Shown: in pieces, positions 13,671-26,889 of the stretch | Layout of the letters: every line of letters starts with the position of its first letter | Position numbering within the stretch: position 1 is the stretch's first letter | Source of the DNA: Auanema rhodensis | Taxonomy: Eukaryota; Nematoda; Chromadorea; Rhabditida; Rhabditidae | Direction of reading: 5' to 3' | NCBI GenBank assembly: GCA_964057225.1 | Contig: OZ059898.1 | Coordinates: forward strand, 5,456,001 to 5,520,000 | Length of the DNA: 64,000 nt | Made by a program: the position numbers and the translations under genes | The notes under the pieces: generated by a model | What the model saw: only the letters and a program-made list of their open reading frames with translations | Told to the model about the DNA's origin: nothing | Databases searched by the model: none

Positions 13671-16600
13671 AATTAGAAGTTATTTATTTATTAAAATAAC
13701 AATATAATTGATGTAGTTAGTTATGTGTATATGATTTGCGATTTGAAATTATTTTTTCTTTCAAATTTGGTTCACTATCACAGTAACTCTTTTATTTCTC
13801 ATGAGATTATGAGTCAAAAGAAGTTATTATATATAGTTTAAAAATATATTTTTGATCTTGTTCAAAACGAAAAAAAAAAGAAAAGAAAAGAAGAAAATCA
13901 TGCACAAACTTTAAAGCCTGTCTCACACAACTAGATGTAGTTTAAGTAGTTTAATTCACAATTGGCTTTCACAATTTATACAATCAGCACCACCTATCAT
14001 ACATTCTTTATTACGTTAACTTTGCATTTTTCTTAGGTTTGATACAATGATATCTTCTATTTCATTTCATCATTTCACATCTTTCTATGTTTTTTTCTTT
14101 TATTTGTTGTCCTTATAATGATATATTATATTGAATATTAATTATAATTAAAAAAAAGAAAATTCAATATAATTATTGTTATAGTTATTATTCAATGTCT
14201 TACGTTTTAATATAAATCATCAATAAGCTTTTCCTATTAAAAAATAAATATTTTTTATTATTCAAAAGCTTAATGATGATCTACATAAGTAGATGCATGT
14301 TAATATAAAATTTAATATTTTTATAGTAAAAATAATATTTTAAAATTATTCAATTTACTATAAAAATATTAAAATTTATATTATTAAATATAATTTGCAT
14401 TGTATGTTTGGTGTTAGTGCATGAATAGCTTTTAATATGAACCCGCCCTATATATTATTTATATATAGTTTTAGGTTTTAAGCTTAATTATTATATATTT
14501 CAGATTGCTCAAGAAGTAGCTCGAAATGCTCGAAAACTTGAATTTGTTGGATTAGGCTTATCATTAGTTTGCCTAATTGTTTCCATCTTCATATTCACCT
14601 ATTTCAGGTAATATTTTTTCAAATAGAATAGTCAAATAAGGCAAAATATTTCAGACGATTACGTGTATTTCGAAATCTACTTCATCTACATCTTATGATA
14701 GCAATACTAATGGTCGTTATTATTCGTCTTGTTCTATATATTGATCTTATTTTTACTGGGAATTATGGTCCACATCAGAGTCCATCTGACGGCAATACTA
14801 TTAATACAATGGTCAGTTATAATATTGTTTTGAAACTCTTTACAACAAAAAAATATATTTTTAGCCATTTGTGTGCGAATTTATGTACTTTTTACTGGAA
14901 TATTTCAAAACAGTAGCTTTTGCTTGGATGTTCTTGGAGGGTTTTGTTTTGCATAATCAGCTTGTACTAACTGTGTTTAAAGCTGAACCAAGCATCAAGC
15001 CTTATGCAATGGCTGGATACGGTATAACTATTACTATTTTTGAATTAAATTTGATTAATAATTCTTATAGGAATTCCACTTATTCATGCACTGTTCTGGC
15101 TATTTGTTGTGTTGTTTAAGAAAGGTTTCAAAGTCGAACGATGCTTAGGATCCTACTACCTTGAACCTGAATTTTGGATTTTAGATGGACCAAGAATGGC
15201 CGAACTTGTTGTATGTTGAAGTAAAAGCTATTTTCTTAATAATTTAATTTTTAAGGTTAATTTTTTCTTTATTTGTAATGTAATTCGAGTTTTATGGTCT
15301 AAGGTTCGAGAATCGCACAACACCAGTGAAATGGATCGAATGAAGTTTGTTTATATTTTTTTCTTCTAATCTTTTCATAATAATTGATAAACTTACAAAT
15401 TTCAGGAAAGCAACAAAAGCTGCACTTATGCTGATCCCTCTTCTAGGAATTCCAAACATTATGCAAACTATACCATTCGCACCAACTCGTTACAATATTA
15501 TGGTTAGTTATATATATTTAAACGTTGTTTGAATAATTATATTTTTCAAATTTGTGTAGCAAAATATTTAGAAAAAGAAGAAATAAATTTTATTTTCAGA
15601 TTTTTGCTGTGTGGACGTATTGTGCATCATTTACATACATGTACCAGGGTCTTATGATTACAATTATTTATTGTTTCACAAATAAAGAAGTAAATTTTAA
15701 ATTTATAATAGATAAACAATTATTAATAATTTATTTGAGGTTATTAATGTAATCAAAAGTGTATGGCATCGATATCGCTTACAACATACTAGTCAAACAG
15801 ATTTACGTCGTGGATCTCGAAGTATCGCAAGTCATTATCAGGCCAGAAATGGACAGGTTAGTCAAATTTATTATAAATTTATCAAGAATACTTTTTCTTT
15901 AATTATCTATAAAACAAACAAAAATTTAATTGGACTCATCATGTTAACATCTTTGATTTTATAAAAATTCTTCAATAGTTTTACTTAACTTCATGTTATT
16001 AATTTTTTAAAAAAAGTTTTCAAAATTAAAAAAATTTTTGGGAACGTATAATATTAAAAAAAATGTTTGAAATGATATTATCATTTAGTGAAAAATAAAT
16101 AAAAAATATTGCTCGAACAGAATTTCCATAAAATGAAAAAGAGTGAGACAGATTTATAAATGCTTTTAGCTCGTTTGGCTTATTTTGCTTAATTTTAATT
16201 ATATTTATAGAAAATAGTTTTAGTCATTAGATTTTTTATAATGAATAACTTGCTGATTTTATTTAAAAAATTGAAGAATATTTTTAATTTTTGTGATGTT
16301 TCAATTTTTGTGGAAATATACAGCTTCGGCTTGTGTGTTTTTCTGATGACTGTCTCTGACAGCATGCTCTTAAAACTTCTTTCGATTTAACTGCTTTTGT
16401 GAACAATCAATCTTCTTTTTTTTTGAAAAATTTTTGATTTATAATATTTATATATATATAAGTATATATATGTATAGGTATGTATATTTATTTATTTATA
16501 TATTATATGTATCTATCGTTTCTTTCTAACTGCTGTTTGTCTTTGTGTCCAGGTTACACTAGCTCTTGATAACAAGAATGGAAACACGTTGAGTCCATCG

Positions 16601-17788
16601 TATGTGAACCATGTGAAGAAAGGATCAGATGATTCAACAACTAAGCTAATGTCTTCTGTCACGGTTTGTTCTACTACTACCTTTAATACTGCAAAAGAAA
16701 TAAAAACATGGAATGATGATGCTGATGATGGTTATGAAGACAACGTTGTGTATTAATTTAGATTTCAAATTATTAACAATTTGAAAGCTTCGATTGTGTC
16801 AGCTTCAGCTATTGTCCTATCTGATGTTTATATGTTAAATAGAATATTTAAATTAATAATCAAAAAGAATCAATACAATATCACATTCACTGAACATGCT
16901 TCTAAATTTTCTTTTGCACGCTCGCAACACTGAAAAAACTTTTTTTATGCTTGTATTCCTTATTTCTGCACAGTTTTCAATCTTTCTCTATCTAAACAAA
17001 ATAACTTAAGGAACAGAGTTCACGTATGTGTGTGTGGGTGTGTGTTTAAACGGTTTTAACGTGCTATATCTCTCATAATTTGTCCAATAATTATAAAATT
17101 CAAAAAAGGAAATGTGTGTTTCGATGTTTTTCCTTTGCTTCTGTTTCAGATCAACTTAATTAGATAAGAAAAATAAGATTTTATGATTTACTCTAATCTA
17201 ATTAAGTTGTTCGAATTGATATCTGCTGTTTTTTTTTATTAAAAGCTTTTGATTCAGTTTTTTATAATTTTTTTTTGCTGTTTGTTCAGATTGACGAAAG
17301 TGTGAATAACAATGCACCAAGTGAGCTAACTCCTCTCAAATGTGATTGCGATGGAGACAGGTAATATCCACTAATATTCACAGACACATCATCTTTTCCC
17401 AAAATACATGCTTAATCTTAGTTGTTAATTAATAAGAAGAATCGTCATACAACAAGATAATTCAGATTAAACCTTAACATTATGCTTGTTTGAACCAAGT
17501 GTGCTTGTTAATTTTCTTTTTTTGTTTTGTTTTGCACTTTATTTGTTTTTTTATGTTTTTTTGCTTTTTTATCGAATTTTATAATTTATGTTTTATTTTG
17601 CTCGCACTTGCAACTTAACAAACCTAACCAGCTGTATAAAAAAAGATTCATATTTGATTTTTATGGTTTAGAAACTGTTTTTAGAGTTTAAATTGAAAAC
17701 AAAAACATTCTTTTTAATAAAATTTAATCATAATATTTTATATTTTAGGATTATCCCTAAAAATGGTCACATCATGAACGATTTCTGA
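10393..17788 (+). CDS. pdfr-1: PDF-type secretin-family (class B) GPCR, 15 coding exons
   Basis: Neuropeptide receptor of the plasma membrane, expected to bind PDF peptides and signal through Gs and cAMP as known PDF receptors do. Exons: 10393-10464, 10553-10604, 10673-10789, exon 4 as either 11767-11891 or 13417-13568, then 14504-14607, 14655-14811, 14865-15021, 15071-15210, 15256-15344, 15406-15502, 15600-15689, 15740-15856, 16553-16663, 17290-17360, 17749-17788. All phases join, giving 512 or 521 aa. The N-terminal ~130 residues hold the six-cysteine hormone-binding domain (Cys in VCEEM, LYC, LCW, LPCPP, and two in exon 4) with several N-glycosylation sites. Seven TM segments follow near residues 135-156, 167-187, 210-240, 255-275, 308-330, 340-362 and 370-396. 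Class B signatures include WMFLEGFVLH in TM3, WILDGP in ECL2 and LLGIP in TM6. The tail is Ser/Thr-rich. No signal peptide is visible after the chosen ATG, so a 5' exon may be missing. Assigned by family resemblance from memory. Confidence 0.9.
11767..11891 (+). CDS. pdfr-1: Mutually exclusive exon 4a of the PDF receptor
   Basis: 125-nt exon with acceptor CTTCAG and donor GTACGA. Entered in phase 1 it codes 42 residues starting KNIQKYCDDTGRWAGR, with GWTNFTPCF near the middle. It supplies the fifth and sixth cysteines of the hormone-binding domain and the conserved Trp. It exits in phase 0, the same as exon 4b. Its G+C content is much higher than the surrounding introns, as expected for constrained coding sequence. 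Confidence 0.9.
13417..13568 (+). CDS. pdfr-1: Mutually exclusive exon 4b of the PDF receptor
   Basis: 152-nt exon with acceptor GTTCAG and donor GTCACT. Entered in phase 1 it codes 51 residues starting KNITKHCHSSGYWMGR, with GWTNYTMCY. It aligns position for position with exon 4a at the Cys, Gly-x-Trp, Gly-Arg and Gly-Trp-Thr-Asn positions but is 9 residues longer at the end next to TM1. It exits in phase 0. A 30-bp inverted repeat lies in the intron just downstream. Confidence 0.88.
14301..14383 (+). repeat. Near-perfect 30-bp inverted repeat in the receptor intron after exon 4b
   Basis: The left arm 14301-14330 and right arm 14354-14383 are complementary at 29 of 30 positions. The 23-nt centre (14331-14353) is itself nearly palindromic. 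In the pre-mRNA this would form one long hairpin between exon 4b and exon 5. It could be a splicing element, a decayed foldback transposon or a chance A+T palindrome; its length and quality make chance less likely. Confidence 0.75.
17152..17209 (+). repeat. 14-bp perfect inverted repeat at a possible alternative splice acceptor
   Basis: Arms CAACTTAATTAGAT at 17152-17165 and its exact complement at 17196-17209, spaced 30 nt, inside the intron between receptor exons 13 and 14. The left arm starts two bases after CTGTTTCAG (ends 17150), a good 3' splice acceptor. Use of that acceptor from exon 13 (phase 0) would add five residues, INLIR, then a stop. Confidence 0.6.
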
Positions 17789-19576
17789 AAAAGGATTCAA
17801 AGAACATTATATACGATAACCATCATGTATTCGTTCCTTCGTTCTAGCATCGTTGTCATCAAACGATACTATGTTAATACGGTATTTACAGTCAACAAAT
17901 CCATTTCACACGGGTTCCAATAATTCATGTAAATTTCAAAAATAATAGAAAACTCTCATGCACTCTCAGAAAAATAATATTATAGCTTTATCGTTTAATG
18001 TGATGTTTATGTTCCTTTTTCATTTCCAATATTTCCCTTTTGTCCTGCTTTATCCTATCTCTCTTATCACCCTTATACCCTTCTCTCTCTCCCTCTCCCT
18101 CTCTCTTTTCTTTTATCTTCCTCATTTTCTTATTCTTATCTCTTCTCTTGCTGAATCTCTTCCAATTTCCATAACTTTTAAGCATTTTCTTCTTTTCTTT
18201 CCTCTCAAAATTTTGTCTCATATTCTATTATTTTGCATAAATTTCATATAATAATATGCCTTTTAGCTGATTTAGGATATCATTAAATCATTTCATTTTC
18301 ATGTTACCATAATATTCCTTTTGTGCTTTAAACCCGGTTTGCACATACCATTAACTAAACGTTCTATCAAATAGGTATGTATCTCAATCATTCAACGTTT
18401 CCTTATTTGAACTTTGTTTCAAACGCTCATGGTCATTACACGTAAAAAACTTTTTTTTTTCATCGTATGTGCAAAAGCGGTACAACCAATTATGAGATAC
18501 GGGTTATTTCTATCACATTATCTATCATTTTCTCATAATTTTTCCAGTTTCTTAGGAGTAAATTGTCTCATGAGATGCCATTATATGGCTAATTACTGCA
18601 TAACATCTCAATTTTAAATATTCAGTTTAACCTCTTTTTCTTTTCTATCATATAGGTATAACCTGGGAAAAGTCAAACTGAAAATTATAATTATTTCAAA
18701 TCAAAGAGACAAATATTTTTCTATAAAACTACTGATAATTGGTTTCTGCTGCCATGAGTCCTCCTCCACAGTGACAAATTCCTATTGGTAGTTGTAATTG
18801 TATTCTTAAATCTTGTACCATTTCCTGCTTTCTGCCTTTTTTTTTGCCACTTTCTCTTTCTTCATTATCTTCCTCTTATTTTTATTTGTAACAAATTTTT
18901 AAAATAATAATATTGTGACAATATTTGTTGTCTTCTGCTTTAAATGATATAGATTTCATATTAATTATATTCTCATTTATAATTTGTTCATATATGTATT
19001 TCTCTGAGCATATATACTTTCTGACAGGCTGGGCTTTTTTTTGTTGAAAAAAAATTTATATTTCAATGCTATTGTACAAGCTGTGTTATTTAAGCTAGAT
19101 AAGCGATATAGTTTGGATCGGCTTACTGCATAGATGATTGTTTTTTGTTAATCGTATCCGTTCCGCATCTACATTGTTCCAGAAAAAAAATAAGAATTAT
19201 TTGTCTATTTTAATTTCAATATTAAATATAATAAAATATATGAATTTCATGTTTTTATATTTAAAAATATATATTTAAAGATGATGACAACAAGTTTTAT
19301 GTTAGATTCAATATAAATAAGCTTATACTATTAAAATTTATAAACAAATATCAAAGAAAACACAGAATTTGTTTCAAGTTATAAACAAGAAAATCATTTT
19401 TTGCTTGTTCTTTCCCTTTAATTCTTCACAGTTCAAAATAATTGTAAGTATCGGCACCTTTGTTTTTAACCAATTATTTCCGCCAAAAGCTGCGTACTAA
19501 ACCTTCTATTGAATCAAGGCTTCTGGTGTCATCTTCTACAGTTGTTCTAGGACTAATTAAGTTAAACGAGGTCTGA

Positions 19577-19732
19577 CAACAAACCAGCCGAGGTCGAGAT
19601 TTCGACCATGACCATTCGACCCAGAGGTTTAGCAGCAGGTGGATGTATGGTGGTACTCTTGTAGAATGCCGACCTTATTGTAAGTACACAAGACGACGAC
19701 AGGTCTGCCCGGGAGGTATTAAAGAAAAATGA
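19577..19732 (+). other. Possible cysteine-rich small ORF or structured RNA in a GC-rich island
   Basis: A 51-codon open frame runs from after a TGA (19574-19576) to the TGA at 19730-19732. The only ATG in frame (19643) leaves a 29-residue peptide containing CRPYCKYTRRRQVCPGG. A perfect 6-bp stem with a 4-nt loop, GGTCGA...TCGACC, lies at 19592-19607, and a good donor-like GTAAGT occurs at 19680. No family is recognised. It may be a coding exon, a peptide gene, a structured RNA or a conserved regulatory element. Confidence 0.25.
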
Positions 19733-20262
19733 CTGACCGCTATTATTATGATCATTCGGTTTTACCTTTTATGTACAAAAAGCTTAACCATCCAAGCTGA
19801 ATATGATTTGTATAAATGCTTTTACATTAATTTTCTGAAAGCAATTTATTTATTTTTTACGGAAAGACTAATTATATAAATTCTTTAAATTGTATTTATT
19901 ATATTTTAAAATATTATAATGTGTGAAATCAACATATGGATTCTGAAACAGCAATATGGTTAAACAGAAGTAATGAACCTGCTTAATAAGAGCATGTATG
20001 AAGGGATAATCCATATAACATGTGGAACGAGATCGAACTCTGTGGATTCATCAGATTAACACATGGATTAACTATTTCTCAATTGGCTAACGGATTATCT
20101 TCCATTCTTTTCTTACAGATAATCGACCGTTTTTCCGGAATTTTTTTTATTAGGTCCCTTACATATACGGTATGAAGAGTATATTTAGCATTTGCTGCAT
20201 TTCTCTAGAAAAATAAAGACAGAAAACCATTTTTTTAGCATTGTGATTGACAGCTGAATGAA

Positions 20263-20270
20263 TGACGTCA
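20263..20270. promoter_or_regulatory. Full palindromic CRE, TGACGTCA
   Basis: The sequence TGACGTCA is the consensus CREB/ATF site. It sits next to a CAGCTG E-box (20251-20256) in an island of more even base composition between the receptor gene and unc-86. Function is inferred from the consensus only. Confidence 0.45.
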
Positions 20271-23200
20271 CTGACAAGCAGCACACATACATCTCTTCTT
20301 CATATCCCGACTATTCATTCCAACAGTTACATAGTTTGTTGGATCAAAGACAATACCGACTTCACGTAAAACGTGTATGTTACATATCCATATGTGGATG
20401 TCATGGATATAAACAAAGACGAATTGTCTTCATAGTCAGTTAGCTGGATTGAGTTATGTGATTGAACGACAGCCGGTAATCGTTGTGATCTCTCTTACGA
20501 TACGCCGAATCAAAAGGAAACACATATGTTATCTGAGTCCATAAATGGTTAATTGCGTCATCATCATCAAGATCAATTATGTCACAAATACCGTCATTCC
20601 AGCATATTTACACGGTATTCGGCTTTTTTTTGTTCAAAAATTTTTGATTGATATGAAATAGATATAATGAAATCTTCTTGATATAATAATTTTATCGTCT
20701 TTCTTTTATCTTTAATTCAATGAAAATTACATAAAAATGACAATAATGGTCCCTACTTACGGTAATTTCTTGAAAAATTAGTAAGCTCTATGTGCATCCG
20801 GTGTGTTATGATGCATGTCGTTGTTCAGAACCAGATTATCGCCGTTTGGCTAGTCATGCTCTGCTAATTATGGTCCCAATATGATTTCAGAACCCGGCTG
20901 GTCTGGAGCCAGTATTCATAGTTTGTCCATAGATTTCACCTGTCGTCCTCGCAACGTGTGATCGTTCTCATCTGCCAATAGAATGAACATTCAATAGGAT
21001 GGATAAAGAGAAAGAAAAGTTGACTGAGCTAACGAAAGCATAAAGAGAGAAAGAGAGAGAGGGAAAGAGAAATAGAAAGAGAGGTAGAGAGAGAAAATAA
21101 AATGAAAATATATAATGCGAGAGCTACAAGAACATGAGGACAGCATCATGATGATGAGTACAATGTGAAGAAAAGCGTGAGACCTCATCCATCTGGCACT
21201 ACGTAGCCATTAGAAGAGTCAAAGTGTGTGAAAATGAGCTATAAAAGTCAATGAATTGAATGTATCCATATAGAGTCTCTAATCTACAAATTTTATTGAA
21301 ATTGTTCTTATTTCTTATTAAGGTTAGAGAAAAAAAATATTTTATTTTAATTATTTTATGAAAATTCTAATAAATATGATGAAATTTCTGTTTTTAAAAG
21401 CTTTTATTTGCTCAACTGACTTCATTTCCTGCTTTTTCCAAGTTCACTTTTTAAATTCCGTTAAACTCTTTTAAGAAGATCCCACGCAAAGCTGTCCCTA
21501 AATTCTGACTATGCTCTGGCACAAATTGCTACCGTAATCTTCTTCGCAAGATGCCCACGATTAGTGAGCATGAATATGATGTTATAGGGAGGATGAGGAC
21601 GAATAAAGATGAAGATGGAAGTACAACTGAAAGCTCCCCCGAATACATTTAGAAAACGAGAAATCTCACAGATCACTGCTCTCCACGATGCAACATATGG
21701 ATTTCAATGTTGCCCTCATTATCTCAACTGAACCATTTCATATAGAGAGTAAGAATGAGTGAAACATCATTGAGAGAGCATAAAATGAAAAAGAAGAAGA
21801 GAACCAAAAGAAGCATATGAAGCATATTTATATTCAGTGTTTGATGAAAAATCTGTCTAATTATATATTATATAATAATGATATGAAAAGAAAGTTTCAA
21901 TTAACTTTTATATAAAAATTCCATTTAAATAATTAAAACATGCTTGAATTTCATCTGCTATAAACATATGCTATGTATTTTATTTTTGAGGTTATTGTTG
22001 AACCCTCAATTAATACCAACAAAAAAAACTCTTTGGGATATGTCAACACTATGAAACTTTCATTTTGATAAACTTCATGAAGAAATGCTCCTGCATTTCT
22101 AGATACTTTAACACGAATACAACGATCATGACAATGTCCGGAAAACGGAAAACGATGTAGCTTAGAAAACGGAAATGTTTTTGTTTATCTATTGCTATTC
22201 GTCTTTTCAATGCCGTTTTCAACTATCTCTTAGTTTTTCTTCTTTTCCAATTCCATTTTCCTATACACTATCATTGCTCTATCGACCATCTTTTTCTTCT
22301 TGTGTTCTACCATTGTTTCTTCTTCTCTCTTTCCATCTCTACTACATGTCGTTATCCTCATTTTAGCTTTATTCTACCATATAAGAATAGGTAGACTAAA
22401 CAAACTAACGTCTTCTTCTCTTCATCTCATACTCTTTTTCAGATAACAAAAGACATATTTCAGTTTCTCCATGGAATATCCTACAAGTCAATGAACATTC
22501 ACATCAAACAATCAAAGAAGCAGGAAAGGAAATAGATTTTCAAAAGGACTACGGTAACCTATGGAAGTCGAGTCGAGTTAAAATTTGGATCGCTTGCTGA
22601 ACGAAACTGAGAATATGCGACATCAACCATCATCTCTCTCTTCCTAATATTTCCTTTTTAAACCCATGTTACTCTTTCTCTCTCTCTCTCTCTCTTTCAA
22701 TTTCTCTATCTTTTTCTTTTTTCTTTCTTTCTTTCTGTATAGATACATATATGTATCTCTTCACTGAAGGATTGTTGGAGTTTGGTTCAGCAGATTCATA
22801 GAATATATGTTATTCGTTACGATATTCAAGAGCTTCAAGGAAGCTTTTCATTTAAAAACAAACTTTTTTTTCAAAACGATTTTTACAAAACTATGGAATT
22901 ATATAAAAAAAAAACATTTTTGTTTTATATTCTAATATGGGATGTGATTAAAAGTAATAGGTCAAATGATCAATAATATAAATAGATAATGTTTTAAAGA
23001 TTAAAAAGGTCAAAATGAAATAAAAAAATAAATATTTTTGTCTTTCATAAAATAAGAGAAAATATAAAACATGTGAACGCTGCATTACAAATGAACAATA
23101 TTATTAATAATGTAAAAGCAATTGAAATCATAACACCTCAATGTCTGTCTGTCTGTCTGTCTTTCATTTCATTTTTTTATTTTAAAAGAATAAAGTTGAT

Positions 23201-26200
23201 TCTATAAATTCTTAAATTAAACTAAAAGATTTTCGTTTTTTTTCTCAAAAAAAAAATAATTTTAATTGATTCCTTCTACCCCCCCCCTCTTTTACCCTTT
23301 TGCCTCTTGCATTGTCACGATTAACATGCCATCCATACATCCATACATGTATTAGAGATCTTTTAATGACCGTAATTCATTGAGATTATTTGACACATCT
23401 GCTGTATTCAGTTAACTATTAAGTTATATTTATATTTATATACTTAACTTTGTTGAAAATTCTTATTTTTTGAATAAGACAATATAATGATAACTATGTT
23501 AAGAAGTTTTTCATGACTTTCATGAGAACTGTTCGTTAAATGTTAAAACTCTGTCATATCAGAAAAGTAAGAGAGAGAGAGAGAGAGAAAACGAGATGGA
23601 TGTAAGGAGAGCTAAACAGACAGCAACATTGCACATTTCCACTTCGTTTCATGTCTTCTTCTGACATTCTTCTATATTAATGATCGCCCGTTGGACTCAA
23701 AACACGGACATCTCTCTCACTTTTGCTTTTCACCTCTTTGGTATCCTAAATTTTCTTAAGGGCTGTCTTCTTGGGTTCTCATAGAGTCTATTTTCTCTTC
23801 TCTCCATCTCTCTCCACATCCCTACATAGCTATCACTTCCAATAAACATAATAGATGTCTGTTGTTCTCTAGTTGTACCACTGGACTCAACAGATGGTAT
23901 CTACCCTGCTTTCTCTCTTTACATTTGCTCATTTTCCCCTTTCTCTCTCTCTCTCCCTCTATTTTCAATCCTTCATGAAGCAAAGACAGAAATAGACAAA
24001 GACTAGTAGACGTAAGAAGAAGAACAGGAGCAGAGGTTGAATCGAATCGCCTCAAACTACCAATAACTGAAATGAACATGACAAGACTGTGTCTTTTTAA
24101 TTTATTAGAAACATCATCTCATTAGTCATCTTGTCATCATCAAATTATAAAAGATGAGGTGGATATACATACATACACATAGACATGAAATGAATATATT
24201 CATTTTGGACTTCGATTCCGCTTAAGCTTTGCAAAACTTTCAATTCGTTTTCTATTTTGAATGTCTGAACGGTAAAGGTCAATCAACATACACATGTAAA
24301 AGATAAAATATGAACATTTCTATATATCATATAGTATATTCAAGATATGTATATATGTGTAGATAAACTTTACATAATATTAATGATAATATTCTTCATA
24401 AAGTATCATCATCATCATCATTTTTTTTTTTGATATTTATCATTAAAATGCGTATGTTCTACTTCTTTCAAATAAGATAAATATAGATTTTGATTATCAT
24501 TTCGTATTGAAAATGTATTCATCACATCCCTATCTTATACTTATTTCATATATCTCTTAGTCTACTACACTTATTTTTTTAAGCTTTTTTACTTTACATT
24601 AGACTCATACATTCCCCTTCTTATATACTTTTCTCATCCTTATGATCTGGATATAATGATCTAGCATCATGTAATGAATAGAAAAAGAAAACGAATATAA
24701 GAAGAGAGAGATTCTCTTGAAACAGAACAACTCAAATGCAACAGCCGGGCCTTTTGGATAAGGCCATTCGTTTTCTTCATTCGAAGACATAATTAATTAG
24801 AAAGCGATATTTTTATGAGTCATGTCGTTCCCGTGCCGTTTTCGGATGACAAAACGACAGAATCAAACCTTCAGTCGGTTACGTATAATGCCGACACCGT
24901 TGGCAACAGATGGCCATGTCATCGTCGTTTGGACGACATCGTTTCGTCTTCCTTCTTTTGCTTCTCTTACCGCTCGATCATGTTTTAAGAAATTAATACT
25001 ATATTATCATGTTAAAATTAATTTGGTTAAATCATAAACATATCTGTCTATACGAGAAAAACTTTCAATTATTAAGTAAAATAGATATCGAAAGTACTGT
25101 AGAAATTATTTCATTCAATTACTGAAGATGACGTGAACCAAAAACATATTTTTAAAATAATTTTCATTATTTTATTAAAACAAATAATTAAATAAAATGA
25201 TAATAAACAAACAAATAAATAATTTTTTTAGTTGGTTTTTGAATATTCTTTCATGCTTTCCATTAGTAAAACAGATGTTTTATGATAATCAGGAATATTT
25301 TACTTTCGACATCTTTGTTCAACAAAAGCTTATGAAAATAGGATTAGAGAAAAAAAAACTGTTGTTTATTATAATTTTATTATCATAAGTTGAATAAACT
25401 ACAGTAATACATATGTATATATTCCTATACATATATACCGTAATCTTTAATCTCTTAGACTCATTTACATTTGAGAAAGAGACAAGCGGCATATGATACA
25501 TTAGTAGACAGAAATGTGAGATAATGGATAAAAATTTGGTAGTTGGCTTCTAATATCAATTGAAACGAATGAACTTTCGATTTTTTGTTTCCTGAGTTTT
25601 ATAGTCATTAGGTTTCCATATTTCTCCCCGTCTTTCTTTGGTTTTCAACAAGAATCATATCGTTGACACTCTGCGGAAAATTCGCTCAAGAAAATACGAA
25701 AAGTGAGAGAAAGAGAGACCGAGATAGAAAGAAAGAGAAATAGAGAGAGAGAGAGACTCCAACCTTTCTGGTTGTTCAGTTTCTGTTGGAGCTTTTGCCT
25801 TATTATTAATGTATGGAGGCTCTTATCGACGACAACGACGACCTAGCTGGCTGAGACAACCTTCCCTCTTTCTTCCCCTAGGCATTTGCTCCAATAGAGA
25901 GCACGAGACAGAGCAAAAGAGAGAGCAATCTGTGAGAGAATGGACGAAAGAGTACTTGCCCTGTTTCGTTCATTCTCTATAGAACTTGTGAAGAATAGAA
26001 GAGAATAGATATACGTAGTTGCTAAAGAGAGATTGCGAAAAGAGGAAGATTGTGTGAGAAACAAACCAAGCTTCATTGGCTACTTAGTTACAATCTTAGA
26101 ACTCTCTTATGCGTAAGAATATGTCAAAGACCAATACTCAATACTAAGATATCTTCAAGCTCAAAACACGGTATTTCGAGAAGAAAAATCTGAGAAAATC

Positions 26201-26871
26201 CCTAAAATTAAGAATATTCTGTTTCAAAGGTTTCAGAAAAGGAGCCCGCAAAGCGATAATAGCATATAGCACAATATGAAAAGTTAATTTGCTATCACCT
26301 GCCATTTCGTCTATATATTTGGCAAATCAGCTATGCGTTGTGAAATTCAATGAAACTACTAAAAAGGAGAAAGCTGTTACCATGCTGTTATATTATATTG
26401 ACTGCTGGTATCTGAGGGCTACTTCTGTGGCAAAGCAAAAGCCTCGCCTTTTTGTTTTTTCTTTATCGGAAACGACATTTCGGCTAGTCAAATCACAAGT
26501 CATTACAGACAACTGCTGTAGTTGTATTGTCTTTTTTTCTTGTTTGTTACTGGTATGAAGCCGGAACATGATTTTCCGCAGACGAGAAATAGAGAAGAGT
26601 TGAAAAGAGAAGCAGAGAAAAAGTAGGAAATGTACGAGAGACTTTGTGAATCTCAGAGTTAGCATTCAGTATAGAGAATAAGAGAAAAAAAGATAAAGGG
26701 GAAGGAAGAGTAAGAAGGAGAGGAAATATGGGAAAGAGAAGAGCATTGACTGAACAGATGTGCAATGAGTTTAATATGTTATGTACATACATTTACGGTA
26801 TGTACCTGCATAGCTAATGAAGCTAGATGGATCACCTCGCTCTGCTTCTCTTCATCCTTTTACTTTAAAGC

Positions 26872-26889
26872 ATATCCATATATGGATAT
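26872..26889. promoter_or_regulatory. 18-bp perfect palindrome centred on a CArG box
   Basis: ATATCCATATATGGATAT reads the same on both strands, and its core CCATATATGG (26876-26885) fits the SRF/MADS consensus CC(A/T)6GG exactly. It lies about 4 kb upstream of the unc-86 promoter. Regulatory function is an inference. Confidence 0.45.
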
